42,302 bases of DNA from Teichococcus wenyumeiae (GTDB lineage: Bacteria; Pseudomonadota; Alphaproteobacteria; Acetobacterales; Acetobacteraceae), in contig NZ_RFLX01000028.1 of assembly GCF_003696345.1 (NCBI RefSeq), positions 1 through 42,302 of the forward strand, written 5' to 3'. Numbering within the stretch: the first letter of the stretch is position 1; every line of letters begins with the position of its first letter. Position numbers and translations under genes: made by a program. Of the stretch, positions 9,401 to 17,760 are shown in pieces. The notes under the pieces are model-generated. The model ran no database searches and was not told the origin of the DNA. It saw nothing but the letters and a program-made list of their open reading frames with translations.

Positions 9401-10187
9401 CAACATCGCATCCCAGCCGCGCCCGATCCTGACCTCGCCGGTCTGGTCAGGGATCGAAAGCCATGAGGTCTGCTACAACGCCGGCTGGACCAATGTGCAT
9501 GAGCTGATCCCCTGGCGCACCCTGACCGGGCGGCAGCAAATCTACCAGGACCACCCCTGGCTCCGTGATTTCGGCGAGTGCTTCGCGACCTATCGTCCGC
9601 CGATCGACACACGCTCGGCCTCTGAGGATCTGACGCGGTTGCATGACAACGGCAACAAGCCGCTGGTGCTGAACTTCCTGACGCCGCACCAGAAGTGGGG
9701 CATCCACAGCACCTTCACGGAGAACCTGATCATGCTGACGCTGGGCCGTGGCGGCCCCATTGTCTGGATCAGCGAGAGGGATGCCGCTTCCGCCGGCATT
9801 GAGGACAATGACTGGATCGAGGCTTTCAACCGCAATGGCGCCCTGGTTGCGCGTGCCGTTGTCAGCCAGCGCATCCCGCAGGGCGCGGCCTTCATGTATC
9901 ACGCGGCCGAGCGGACAGCCAATGTGCCCGGCAGTGAAGTCACGCAGAACCGGGGTGGCATCCATAACTCCGTCACGCGCGTGGTGCTGAAGCCCACCCA
10001 CATGATCGGCGGCTATGCCCAGCTTTCCTACGGGTTCAACTACTACGGCACCGTGGGGTCGAACCGTGATGAGTTCGTCATCCTGCGCAAGATGGTCAAG
10101 GTAGACTGGCGCGACCGCCCCTTGTCGGAGAAGCGGCCCATCATGAAAGCTGAAGAATCCACCCGTCTCGAAGGACATCGGGCATGA
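6444..10187 (+). CDS. narG: Respiratory nitrate reductase alpha subunit, molybdenum enzyme
   Basis: This 1247-residue subunit has the same length as E. coli NarG. It reduces nitrate to nitrite at a molybdo-bis(pyranopterin guanine dinucleotide) centre on the cytoplasmic side. The start is GTG 6444 because VSQFVDRLLFFRKYKG aligns with the known NarG N-terminus; the open frame extends back to 6303, but that part has no homology and covers the promoter. The FS0 4Fe-4S ligands are H50, C54 and C58 in THGVNCTGSCSW, with a Cys in PNHEPRGCPRG. The region with DWYNSGYLLLWGSN carries the molybdenum-site Asp neighbourhood. There is no Tat signal of classical strength, as usual for NarG. It overlaps narH by ATGA at 10184. 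Confidence 0.98.
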   Translation: MSQFVDRLLFFRKYKGTFASGHGVVTDENRAWEDNYRSRWQSEKIVRSTHGVNCTGSCSWKIYVKNGLVTWETQQTDYPRTRPDLPNHEPRGCPRGASYSWYLYSSNRIKYPLVRGRLLTMWREARRTLAPVAAWKAIQDDAAKRRDYQRVRGLGGFVRADWDEVNELIAAANIHTIKQWGPDRVAGFSPIPAMSMISYAAGTRYLSLIGGTCLSFYDWYCDLPPSSPQTFGEQTDVPESADWYNSGYLLLWGSNVSMTRTPDAHFYTEARYRGAKSVVIAPDFVEVARFADLWLHPKQGTDAALALAMGHVILKEFFIDRQVPYFQDYVRKYSDLPFLVILEPREEGLVPGRMLRAADFPDALGQENNPDWKPVYIDQASDDVVAPQGTAGFRWGEQGKWNLEPRDGRDGHDISPRLSLVGEEVATVSFPYFGNAGRFGLTDHAPVQHRSVPARMLTLKDGSRVQVATVFDLMLASYGISRGLGDKAANSFDDDVPGTPAWQERITGVPRDRCIAVARGFAANAEATKGRSMVILGAGLNHWYHMDMSYRAIIAMLTLCGCIGQSGGGWAHYVGQEKLRPQAGWLPVAFASDWVRPPRQMNGTSYFYAHTDQWRYERMELREQISPLADPARWSGTMIDCNVRAERAGWLPSSPQLKRNPLQVAREARKAGKEPVAYVADGLNDGTLQMACEDPDAPENWPRNLFVWRSNLLGASGKGHEYFLKHLLGARNNVLNEESDQRPEEVVRGDVAPEGKLDLLVTIDFRMNTTTLFSDIVLPTATWYEKSDLNTTDMHPFIHPLQAAVDPVWGARADWAIFREIAKTFQRLVLGELGVEEDLVLTPTLKDTPSELSQPYGAAEDWRHGAARGEPGRTMPAITLVSRDYPATYDRFTSVGPLLEERGNGTKGMVWDTKEEVAHLRLVNPPEHDDRPRMRDDMDAIEAVLSLAPETNGHVALKAWQALSKATGRDHTHLIARRVDEKIEFRNIASQPRPILTSPVWSGIESHEVCYNAGWTNVHELIPWRTLTGRQQIYQDHPWLRDFGECFATYRPPIDTRSASEDLTRLHDNGNKPLVLNFLTPHQKWGIHSTFTENLIMLTLGRGGPIVWISERDAASAGIEDNDWIEAFNRNGALVARAVVSQRIPQGAAFMYHAAERTANVPGSEVTQNRGGIHNSVTRVVLKPTHMIGGYAQLSYGFNYYGTVGSNRDEFVILRKMVKVDWRDRPLSEKRPIMKAEESTRLEGHRA

Positions 10188-11713
10188 AGATCCGGGCACA
10201 GATCGGCAAGGTTCTGAACCTCGACAAATGCATCGGGTGCCACACCTGCAGCGTCACCTGTAAGCAGGTCTGGACCACGCGTCAGGGTATCGAATACGCC
10301 TGGTGGAACAACGTCGAGAGCAAGCCAGGCGTCGGGTACCCGCAGGACTGGGAGAACCAGGAACGCTGGCGCGGTGGCTGGGTGTTAGGAAAGGGCGGCG
10401 CGCTACGCCCCAAGACGGGTGGCAAGTGGCGTATCCTGTCGAAGATCTTCGCCAATCCGGAACTTCCTGAGATCGACGACTATTACGAGCCCTTCGACTA
10501 CGAGTATTCCTATATCCACGGCGTGTCGGAGAGCGAGGCGGCACCGACGGCGCAGCCTGTCTCCATCGTTACCGGCGAACGCATGACGGTGAACTGGGGA
10601 CCGAACTGGGAGGAATCCCTCGGCACGGAGTTCCACAAGCGCTCCCATGACTACAACTTCAAGGATGTCGAGAAGACGATTTACGGGGAGTTCGAGAACA
10701 GCTTCCTGATGTTCCTGCCACGCTTGTGCGAGCACTGCCTGAATCCTTCCTGTGTGGCATCCTGTCCTTCCGGCGCCATCTACAAGCGGGAGGAGGATGG
10801 TATCGTCCTTATCGACCAGGAGAAATGCCGCGGCTGGCGCATGTGTGTGACCGGATGCCCATACAAGAAGGTCTATTACAACTGGCATACAGGGAAGTCG
10901 GAGAAATGCATCTTCTGCTATCCGCGAATCGAGAGCGGGCAACCAACGGTGTGTTCCGAGACCTGTGTCGGCCGCATCCGCTATCTTGGCGTGATGCTCT
11001 ATGATGCCGACCGCATCCTGGAGGTCGCGGCCCAGCCTGATGTGCAGGATTGCTACCAGGCCCAACTCGACATCTTCCTGGACCCGCATGACCCGGCGGT
11101 GATTTCCCAGGCGCAGAAGGACGGCGTACCGGACACCTGGATCGAGGCAGCGCAGCGTTCGCCTGTCTACAAGATGGCCTGCGACTGGAAAGTGGCCTTT
11201 CCGCTGCATCCGGAATACCGCACGGTCCCGATGGTCTGGTACATCCCGCCGCTTTCCCCGATTCAGGAGGCAGCGGATGCTGGCGTGCTTGGCACGCTGG
11301 ATGGCATTCCCGACGTGGACGGTCTGCGCATTCCGGTCCGGTATCTCGCCAACCTCCTGACGGCGGGCAAGGAGGAGCCAGTACGCCACACGCTGCGCAA
11401 GCTGCTGGCGCTCCGGGCCTATATGCGCCGGCGGAGCATCGAGGATGTGCGAGACACCTCCGCGCTTGACTCCGTTGGGCTGACGGAACGTCAGGCGGAG
11501 GAGATGTACCGGGTGATGGCAATCGCGAACTACGAGGACCGTTTCGTGATTCCGACGGCACATAAGGAAGTGGCGGAGAACGCCTATGACCAGCGCGGCA
11601 TCGCTGGCTTCCACTTCGGCCAGATGACATCCGAAGGCAATAGCCGCTTCATGCTGTGGGGACAGGATACCCGCAAGACGCGCGGCGAACGCTTTCCGCT
11701 GGACAGGAAGTAA
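10184..11713 (+). CDS. narH: Respiratory nitrate reductase beta subunit, iron-sulfur protein
   Basis: This 509-aa electron-transfer subunit passes electrons from the NarI haems to NarG. Four cysteine clusters are visible: KCIGCHTCSVTC near residue 16, LCEHCLNPSCVASCP, KCRGWRMCVTGCP and KCIFCYPRIESGQPTVCSETC. The Trp in CRGWRMC replaces one ligand and marks the 3Fe-4S cluster, as in E. coli NarH; the other clusters are 4Fe-4S. The start ATG 10184 overlaps the narG stop by 4 nt, indicating translational coupling. The narJ ATG follows the stop by 4 nt. The length matches the family and nothing is missing. Confidence 0.98.
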   Translation: MKIRAQIGKVLNLDKCIGCHTCSVTCKQVWTTRQGIEYAWWNNVESKPGVGYPQDWENQERWRGGWVLGKGGALRPKTGGKWRILSKIFANPELPEIDDYYEPFDYEYSYIHGVSESEAAPTAQPVSIVTGERMTVNWGPNWEESLGTEFHKRSHDYNFKDVEKTIYGEFENSFLMFLPRLCEHCLNPSCVASCPSGAIYKREEDGIVLIDQEKCRGWRMCVTGCPYKKVYYNWHTGKSEKCIFCYPRIESGQPTVCSETCVGRIRYLGVMLYDADRILEVAAQPDVQDCYQAQLDIFLDPHDPAVISQAQKDGVPDTWIEAAQRSPVYKMACDWKVAFPLHPEYRTVPMVWYIPPLSPIQEAADAGVLGTLDGIPDVDGLRIPVRYLANLLTAGKEEPVRHTLRKLLALRAYMRRRSIEDVRDTSALDSVGLTERQAEEMYRVMAIANYEDRFVIPTAHKEVAENAYDQRGIAGFHFGQMTSEGNSRFMLWGQDTRKTRGERFPLDRK

Positions 11714-11717
11714 CGCC

Positions 11718-12431
11718 ATGCTCGCCTGCAAAGCCCTGGCTGGGCTGCTGCTTTATCCTGACGAAGCGCTGATCGACTCCCTGCCGGAGATCGGTGACAT
11801 CCTGCGCCAAGCAGCTCTTCCGCCTGCCGAGACGGAGGCGCTTCTCCAGTTCTGCAATCGTCTTGCCGCTACTGATTTGATGGAGGCCCAAAGCGAGTAC
11901 GTGGCGCTTTTCGACAGCGCGCCCTCGCTCTCCCTCTACCTTTTCGGTCATGTCTACGGCGATTCCCGCGAGCGCGGGCAGGCCATGGTTGACCTGCTGG
12001 AGGATTACCACCGCATGGGGCTCGACATGACGGCGGACGAGCTTCCCGATTTCCTTCCGGTCTTTCTTGAATATGCGTCTCTTCACGAGGCCCCGCAGGC
12101 GCGTCTGCTGCTCGGAGAGGTTGCGGAGGTTGTGTCTCTACTGGCAGCGCGGCTGGAGCGGCGTGGCGCCTCCTATGCGGCCGTGCTGCGCGCGATCGAG
12201 GCCCTGAGCGCACGACAGGCTGACCGCGAGGTCGTGGAGGCGCGCCTTGCTGAAGGCGAGCCTGAGGACACGCCCGAGGCGATCGACGCGCGCTACGAGG
12301 AAGCACCGGTGAACTTCATGGAGCCGGCGGTCGAGGACAGTGCCTGCTCCAAAGCCGCCTCGCTCGTCGCGCAATTCAGCCGCGACCCACCGCCACGTTC
12401 CCGCCCTCTGAACCCGTCTGACGGCAGCTAG
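11718..12431 (+). CDS. narJ: Nitrate reductase assembly chaperone
   Basis: This 237-aa NarJ/TorD-superfamily chaperone binds the NarG N-terminus and helps insert the molybdenum cofactor and FS0 cluster before membrane docking. It has the all-helical pattern, an early LLLYPDEALIDSLPEI stretch, the conserved region YLFGHVYGDSRERGQAMVDL and the acidic segment following. The C-terminus (about from residue 170) is acidic and then basic/proline-rich and looks unstructured, as in many NarJ. ATG 11718 has AGGAAG just upstream and lies 4 nt after narH. The product is not part of the final enzyme. Confidence 0.96.
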   Translation: MLACKALAGLLLYPDEALIDSLPEIGDILRQAALPPAETEALLQFCNRLAATDLMEAQSEYVALFDSAPSLSLYLFGHVYGDSRERGQAMVDLLEDYHRMGLDMTADELPDFLPVFLEYASLHEAPQARLLLGEVAEVVSLLAARLERRGASYAAVLRAIEALSARQADREVVEARLAEGEPEDTPEAIDARYEEAPVNFMEPAVEDSACSKAASLVAQFSRDPPPRSRPLNPSDGS

Positions 12432-12442
12432 GAGACCGTGTC

Positions 12443-13147
12443 ATGGATTGGCTGAACCAGTTCCTGTTCGGGTTTTATCCCTACCTCTGCATGATCTGCT
12501 TTTTCCTGGGAAGCTGGGCGCGCTTCGACCGCAGCCAGTTCTCCTGGCGCAGCCAGTCCAGCCAGTTCCTGCGCCGGCAGCAGCTGGTCTGGGGCAGCAA
12601 CCTGTTCCACATTTCTATTCTCGGCCTGTTCGTCGGCCATACCGCGGGGCTGCTGACGCCGCCGGAGGTCTACCACGCCCTGGGCCTGACGGTGAAAGCC
12701 AAGCAGATCCTGGCGATTGTCACCGGCGGCCTTCTGGCCGCGATGGGCGCCGTTGGCGGGGCCATGCTGATCCACAGGCGCCTGACGGATTCACGTATCC
12801 GCCAGACCAGCAAGCCGACTGATATTTTCATCCTGTTGTTCATTTTCTTTCAGCTCTGCCTCGGTATCGCGACGCTGCCGGAATCCGCGCAGAACCTGGA
12901 TGGGACCTACATGCTGGTGCTGGCCGAATGGTCCCGGAGCATCCTGCTGTTCCAGCCGGGCTCTGCCCAGCTCGTCAGCGATGTTCCCTGGGTCTACAAG
13001 CTCCACCTGGTCTGCGGCATGACCCTGTTCCTGCTCGTCCCCTTTACCCGCTTGGTGCATGTGTGGTCCGCGCCGGTCTGGTTCGTGGGGCGGCGGGGCT
13101 GGCAGATTGTCCGTAAGAACGCGAACATTGCCAAGGAGGGCGTGTGA
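12443..13147 (+). CDS. narI: Respiratory nitrate reductase gamma subunit, cytochrome b
   Basis: This 234-aa inner-membrane subunit oxidises quinol and holds two b-type haems. Five membrane segments are visible. Axial haem ligand candidates are H56 and H66 in LFHISILGLFVGHTAG and H188 and H206 in KLHLVCGMTLFLLVPFTRLVH, the same spacing as in E. coli NarI. ATG 12443 has AGGAG upstream and follows narJ by 11 nt. The C-terminal tail is basic and cytoplasmic. Its stop overlaps the next start by one base (TGATG at 13145-13149), so the two accessory genes downstream belong to the same transcript. Confidence 0.97.
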   Translation: MDWLNQFLFGFYPYLCMICFFLGSWARFDRSQFSWRSQSSQFLRRQQLVWGSNLFHISILGLFVGHTAGLLTPPEVYHALGLTVKAKQILAIVTGGLLAAMGAVGGAMLIHRRLTDSRIRQTSKPTDIFILLFIFFQLCLGIATLPESAQNLDGTYMLVLAEWSRSILLFQPGSAQLVSDVPWVYKLHLVCGMTLFLLVPFTRLVHVWSAPVWFVGRRGWQIVRKNANIAKEGV

Positions 13148-13707
13148 TGCGCGGCCAGGCAGCCTTGCTGCCGGCCTTGGCTGTGCTGCTCATGGCGGCG
13201 GGCTCCGCCACCGATGTGGCGCCCACGCCCGGCTTCGCCCCCTTCGGCGATCAGGTTAGCGAGCAGCGCCTGCCGCTCTATCATCGCGTGACAACGATGA
13301 TCGCTACATCGGCGCCGATCAACGATCCTGGGGTGATCGAGGCCAAGCGCGTGGGCTTCGCGATGATCGTGGATCTCCGGCCTCCCAGTGCCGACACGGC
13401 CTCGGAAAAGCAGCATGCCGAGTTCTCCCGCATCCGCTACGTCAACATCCCCATCCAGGGTGTGCCCACGGATGAGCAGGTGAAGCAGTTCGCAGAGCTT
13501 GTGGCAGAACCCAGCAACCTGCCCCTGCTGCTGCACGGGGCGAGTATCGACCAGTCCGGCGCCATGTGGGCGCTCTACCGGGCTTCGCTCGGCGTGCCGG
13601 TGGCCATTGCTTTCGAGGATGGCGCGACAGCGGGGCTCCAGGCCAGCGGCCCCGCCGTGCAGGCCAGGCTGGCTGAAAGGGCACGCACGCAGGGAGGGCA
13701 GCCATGA
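13147..13707 (+). CDS. Secreted phosphatase-fold protein with lost catalytic residues, in the nar operon
   Basis: This 186-aa protein has an N-terminal hydrophobic signal (about 5-22, Ala-rich, Sec-like) and a domain resembling the DUF442/Blh-type dual-specificity phosphatase or sulfurtransferase-like fold: IVDLRPPS, YVNIPIQG and the loop LLLHGASIDQSGAMWALYR. Active members have HC-x4-R in that loop. Here Gly131 stands for the nucleophilic Cys and Gln136 for the Arg, so ordinary phosphatase chemistry is unlikely. ATG 13147 is preferred to GTG 13144 because AAGGAGG at 13133-13139 is 7 nt away from it. It overlaps narI by one base and the parvulin gene by ATGA. A binding or assembly role in the periplasm is inference. 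Confidence 0.75.
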   Translation: MRGQAALLPALAVLLMAAGSATDVAPTPGFAPFGDQVSEQRLPLYHRVTTMIATSAPINDPGVIEAKRVGFAMIVDLRPPSADTASEKQHAEFSRIRYVNIPIQGVPTDEQVKQFAELVAEPSNLPLLLHGASIDQSGAMWALYRASLGVPVAIAFEDGATAGLQASGPAVQARLAERARTQGGQP

Positions 13708-14582
13708 TCAAGGTGGACGGAGTAGTGATCCCTGAGGAACTGATCGCCCTCGAGGTGCAGTTGCAGGATGCGGAGGACCCGGCCGCCGCCTGGGAATCCG
13801 CCGCCCGCGCCCTGGTTGTTCGCCAGGTCCTGCTGGCGGAGGCCGCCGCGCGCGGCATCAGCGACCGCGATCCCGAACCGGGGGAGGAGCCGGACGAGGC
13901 GGCGATCCGCCGGCTGCTTGAGACGGAACTGAACCTCCCGGAACCCACGGAGGATGAGTTGCAACGCTGGTTCGCCCGCAACCAGGAACGGCTGCGGCTA
14001 CCCGACCTCTGGCAGGTGCAGCACCTCCTGGTGGCCGCGGACCCCAAGGACCAGAAGGCAACACAGGCGGCGCAGGCGAGGGCCGAGGCTCTGCTGGCCG
14101 AGGTGCTGGAAGACCCCGACCGCCTGCCGGTGCTGGCCCGCCAGTTCTCGGACTGTCCCTCGAAGGCGCAGGGCGGCGACCTCGGCCTCATCGAACGCGG
14201 CAGCACGGTGCCGGAGTTCGAGGCGCATCTCGCCGTGCTGGAGGCCGGCCAGGTCTGCCCCACGGTGGTGAGGAGCCGCTACGGCGTGCACGTCATCCGT
14301 GTCCTGGCGCGGGAAGCCGGGCGCGTGCCGCCCTTCGCGGCCATGCGCGGGCGCATCGTTGAGTTCCTCCAGGAGGCCAGCTGGCGCCAGGCGGTGCAGG
14401 GCTATATCGCCGCGCTGGCCGCGCGCGCGCGCATCCAGGGCTTCGACCTGTTCGAGGGGGAGAAGGCGCCGCCCCGTCCCTCCGCCTGGCCGGCCGGATC
14501 GTCCTGCACCTCGGCGGACCTGCCCGCCGGCCCCCAGCCAGGGCGCGGCGCCGGCCTCGCGAACGCGGGGGGCTGCGGGTGA
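13704..14582 (+). CDS. NifM/PpiC-like parvulin peptidyl-prolyl isomerase
   Basis: This 292-aa protein has an N-terminal helical SurA/NifM-like region (about 1-100) and a parvulin domain (about 110-210) with VQHLLVAA at its start, then ARQFSDCPSKAQGGDLGLIERG and TVVRSRYGVHVIRVLARE, the usual parvulin core. The last 40 residues are Pro/Gly/Ala-rich and probably disordered. There is no signal peptide, so it is likely cytoplasmic. Parvulins are commonly found at the end of nar operons in proteobacteria and are thought to help enzyme maturation; that role is inference here. ATG 13704 overlaps the preceding stop by 4 nt. Confidence 0.88.
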   Translation: MIKVDGVVIPEELIALEVQLQDAEDPAAAWESAARALVVRQVLLAEAAARGISDRDPEPGEEPDEAAIRRLLETELNLPEPTEDELQRWFARNQERLRLPDLWQVQHLLVAADPKDQKATQAAQARAEALLAEVLEDPDRLPVLARQFSDCPSKAQGGDLGLIERGSTVPEFEAHLAVLEAGQVCPTVVRSRYGVHVIRVLAREAGRVPPFAAMRGRIVEFLQEASWRQAVQGYIAALAARARIQGFDLFEGEKAPPRPSAWPAGSSCTSADLPAGPQPGRGAGLANAGGCG

Positions 14583-14936
14583 TTGCCCCGCCCTCTGCCC
14601 CCATAGGCAACCCATAGTCCTTGCGGATGCTGCTGGTCAGCACCCTGCCTTCATGGTTCGCTTTGCGATCTGGATGATGTTCGGAGCCGGGGCTGGGTGC
14701 TTCCGGCCTCTGCTGAAGTCCACGCCCTTGCTGGCCCGCGCCATCTCCGCCTGCCACTCGGCATCTCCACACAGACTGGTTCGGCGGCCACATCGTCATG
14801 GCTGCGCTGCTACTGGCCTCTGCGGTACGGGTCTGGCTGGGGGGCGTCTGTCCGGGTCGAAGGGAGACCCCGCTGTGGCAGCCTTTATGAACAGGCGGCC
14901 GAGGTGCTCCCAAAGGCACCATGGCTTGGGTGGAGT
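14583..14936. other. Convergent spacer between nar operon and narK
   Basis: The stretch of 354 bp separates the ends of two convergent units. Short open frames exist on both strands but have no recognisable content or ribosome-binding site. No T-tailed terminator hairpin was seen for either side. Confidence 0.5.
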
Positions 14937-17687
14937 TCATGGGGAAGTTCGGATTGTGGCGGAGCCCGATTTTGGGGCGCGCTCGAGATCGTAAAGCAGG
15001 CCACCGCGGCGCGTATAGACGGCCCAGGTGACAGCGATGCAGACGAGATAGAAGACAAAGAAGCCCCATAGTGCTGCCTCAGGCCCACCCGTCATGGCGA
15101 TCGAGGAGCCGTAGCTCTTAGGGATGAAGAATGCGCCATAGGCCGCGATGCCTCCGGTGAAGCCGATGATCGCGGCGCTTTCCTTCTCCGCGTGCAGTCT
15201 TTGCTCGGCTGGCTCGGCATCCGGCATCAGCCGCACGATGTCCTTGCCCATGATCGCGGGGATCATCTGGAAGGTGGAGGAGTTGCCGACGCCACTCGCG
15301 AGGAACAGGAACATGAAGCTTGCGAAGAAGCCCCAGAAGGCACCCGGCTGGTCCTTGATGCCGATGAAGTGGATGACTCCGTAGACGCCGATGGCCATTG
15401 CGATGAATGCCAGCAATGTCACGCGGCCTCCGCCCCAGCGGTCGGAAATCCAGCCGCTGAATGAGCGTGAGAGCGCGCCCAGCAAGGGTCCCAAGAAGGC
15501 GAACTGCAGTGCGTTGACCTCAGGGAACTGGGTGGTGGACAGCAGCGGAAAGCCTGCGGAATAGCCGATGAAGGAACCGAAGGTGCCGGTGTAGAGGAAG
15601 CACATGATCCAGTTGTGCTTGCGCCGGAAGATCACGGCCTGGTCAGCGAAGGAGGATTTCATCTCGGCAAGGTCGTCCATGCGGAACCATGCCGCAAAGG
15701 CCGCTGCGATGATGAACGGGACCCAGATGAAGCCGGCGTTCTGTAGCCACAGGACGCCGCCGCCACTCACCGCTTGAGGCTCCCCGCCAAGCCATCCGAA
15801 CACGCCGACGGTGATCACCAGCGGAACGGCCAGTTGTACCACGCTGACGCCGAGGTTGCCGAGCCCCGCGTTGAGGCCGAGCGCATTCCCCTTCTCATGT
15901 TTCGGGAAGAAGAACGCGATGTTCGCCATGGAAGAGGAGAAATTGCCACCCCCGAAACCACAGAGCAGCGCCAGCAGCAGGAAGACCCAGTAGGGCGTGG
16001 TGGGGTTCTGCACCGCGAAGCCGATGCCGAGCGCCGGCAGGATCAGCGACCAGGTGGACAGCGTGGTCCACAGCCGTCCGCCGAAGATGGGCGGCATGAA
16101 GGTGTAGAAGATACGGAAGGTCGCCCCCGAAAGCCCCGGCAGCGCCGCCAGCCAGAAGAGCTGGTCGGTCGTGAAGTTGAAGCCGACGGCAGGCAGCTTC
16201 GCAACCACCACGGACCACACCATCCACACCGCGAATGACAGCAGCAGGCAGGCGATGGAGGCCCACAGATTACGATGCGCGATGGCCTTGCCGGTCTGTT
16301 CCCAGAACACCGGGTCGTCTGGGCGCCAGTCCCGGATGGCTCCGCCGCGCAGCGCGCCTTCCTGCGCGGGGCCGTGGATCGGCTGCATCTCGGGTAGCTC
16401 CGGCAGGCGTTCCAAGGCCGGCGTCGTCGCCTGGCGCTCCATCTGCAGGATCGAGACATGCATCCACACCAGGGATACTGCGCTGAGCAGGAAGAGGAGC
16501 ATGAAGCAGGATTGCCGGATGCCCGTCAGGTCATTCAGCAGGCCGAAGGCCATGGGCAGCAGGAAGCCGCCAAGCCCGCCCATCAGTCCGACAACGCCGC
16601 CCACCGCGCCCACGCGGTTCGGGTAGTAGACAGGGATATGCTTGTACACCGCCGCCTTGCCCAGGCTCATGAAGAAGCCCAGCACGAAGACCAGCACGAT
16701 GAAGGGAATCACGCCGATGCCGATATGGAAGGAGATCGGGCCGTTGATGCCAGCGATCACGAAATCGGTCGGCGGATAGGACAGCAGGAATGTCACCACC
16801 ACCGAGACGCCGAAGGTCCAATACATCACCCGCCGCGCGCCGTATCGGTCCGAGAGCACGCCTCCATAGGCACGGAAGATGCTTGCCGGCACCGAATAGG
16901 CCGCGCCGATCATGCCGGCGGTCGTAATCGAGAAGCCATAGGCGTCGATGATATAGCGCGGCAGCCAGAGGGCCAGCGCGACAAAGGCGCCAAAGACGAA
17001 GAAGTAGTACAGGCTGAAGCGCCACACCTGAACATTCTTCAGCGGCTCCATCATCGCCGCGAAGCTCTCCGGCTTCGTGCCGGTGGCGCGACGGGCGGCG
17101 AGGTCCGGGTCGTCCTGCGTGAACAGGAAGAACGCCACGGCCATCACCAGCAACGCGGCGGCCCAGATCAGGGCGACCGCCTCCCAGCCCATCGCCACCA
17201 TGATCATCGGCGCGAGGAACTTGGTGACGGCGGCCCCGACATTGCCGGCGCCGAAGATTCCCAGGGCGGTGCCCTGCTTTTCCTTCGGGAACCACTTCGA
17301 GACATAAGCCACGCCGACCGAGAAGGACCCGCCGGAAATGCCGACACCAAGTGCCGCGAGCAGGAAGGTGGGATAGTCGTAGGCGAAGACCAGCAGGCCG
17401 GTGGCGACCGCTGCTGCGACCATCACAGCGGTGTACACCACGCGCCCGCCATACTGGTCAGACCAGACACCGAGTACGACGCGGATCAGGCTTCCTGTCA
17501 GGATCGGCGTGCCAACCAGAAGGCCGAACTGGAATTCGTTGAGGCCGAGATCGCGTTTGATCTGGATCCCGATGATCGAGAATATTGTCCAGGCCGCAAA
17601 ACAGATAGTGAAGGCAAGGGTGGATAGCCACAAGGCGCGAGACTGCGCCTCAGATGGCGATGCCGATGCGGCTTGTGCCTCGGGCAT
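14937..17687 (-). CDS. narK: Fused NarK1-NarK2 nitrate/nitrite transporter
   Basis: This 916-aa protein contains two complete major-facilitator halves of about 12 membrane segments each (about 20-420 and 470-905) joined by a cytoplasmic linker. Each half has the glycine-rich nitrate signature: GVGISGGSFSVGVAYVSKWF in the first and CGFGGGNFSSSMANIAFFFP in the second. Fused proteins of this kind are known from Paracoccus denitrificans, where the first half is a nitrate/proton symporter and the second a nitrate/nitrite antiporter. ATG 17687 has a purine-rich GGACGGAGA just upstream. It is convergent with the nar operon, so it is transcribed separately, possibly from a promoter with the FNR-like box at 17747-17760. 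It brings in nitrate for NarG and exports nitrite; no nitrite reductase is encoded in the window. Confidence 0.96.
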   Translation of the reverse strand: MPEAQAASASPSEAQSRALWLSTLAFTICFAAWTIFSIIGIQIKRDLGLNEFQFGLLVGTPILTGSLIRVVLGVWSDQYGGRVVYTAVMVAAAVATGLLVFAYDYPTFLLAALGVGISGGSFSVGVAYVSKWFPKEKQGTALGIFGAGNVGAAVTKFLAPMIMVAMGWEAVALIWAAALLVMAVAFFLFTQDDPDLAARRATGTKPESFAAMMEPLKNVQVWRFSLYYFFVFGAFVALALWLPRYIIDAYGFSITTAGMIGAAYSVPASIFRAYGGVLSDRYGARRVMYWTFGVSVVVTFLLSYPPTDFVIAGINGPISFHIGIGVIPFIVLVFVLGFFMSLGKAAVYKHIPVYYPNRVGAVGGVVGLMGGLGGFLLPMAFGLLNDLTGIRQSCFMLLFLLSAVSLVWMHVSILQMERQATTPALERLPELPEMQPIHGPAQEGALRGGAIRDWRPDDPVFWEQTGKAIAHRNLWASIACLLLSFAVWMVWSVVVAKLPAVGFNFTTDQLFWLAALPGLSGATFRIFYTFMPPIFGGRLWTTLSTWSLILPALGIGFAVQNPTTPYWVFLLLALLCGFGGGNFSSSMANIAFFFPKHEKGNALGLNAGLGNLGVSVVQLAVPLVITVGVFGWLGGEPQAVSGGGVLWLQNAGFIWVPFIIAAAFAAWFRMDDLAEMKSSFADQAVIFRRKHNWIMCFLYTGTFGSFIGYSAGFPLLSTTQFPEVNALQFAFLGPLLGALSRSFSGWISDRWGGGRVTLLAFIAMAIGVYGVIHFIGIKDQPGAFWGFFASFMFLFLASGVGNSSTFQMIPAIMGKDIVRLMPDAEPAEQRLHAEKESAAIIGFTGGIAAYGAFFIPKSYGSSIAMTGGPEAALWGFFVFYLVCIAVTWAVYTRRGGLLYDLERAPKSGSATIRTSP

Positions 17688-17746
17688 GTGCGTCTCCGTC
17701 CTCTTCTCGAGACGGCACCGTGGTGCGGAGAATTGTGGCCATGACC

Positions 17747-17760
17747 ATGACTGAAATCAA
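17747..17760 (-). promoter_or_regulatory. FNR/DNR-like box upstream of narK
   Basis: Read on the minus strand the site is TTGATTTCAGTCAT: the first half TTGAT is perfect and the second GTCAT has one mismatch to the DNR-type GTCAA. Its centre is about 66 bp upstream of the narK ATG. A -10 hexamer at the class II distance is poor, so either another spacing is used or the site is chance. It differs from the TTGCG site before narG. Confidence 0.35.

Noticed and set aside
13144-13146. GTG 13144 as start of the phosphatase-like gene
   Set aside because: Spacing of only 4 nt from AAGGAGG; ATG 13147 at 7 nt is better.
14299-14994. Open plus-strand frame overlapping the parvulin gene end
   Set aside because: Ser/Arg/Pro-rich translation, no ribosome-binding site, overlaps a real gene in another frame.
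16458-17627. Long plus-strand open frame (389 codons) opposite narK
   Set aside because: It is the antisense of a clear NarK-family gene; its translation is His/Gln/Asp-rich without domains, as expected for a shadow of GC-rich coding DNA.
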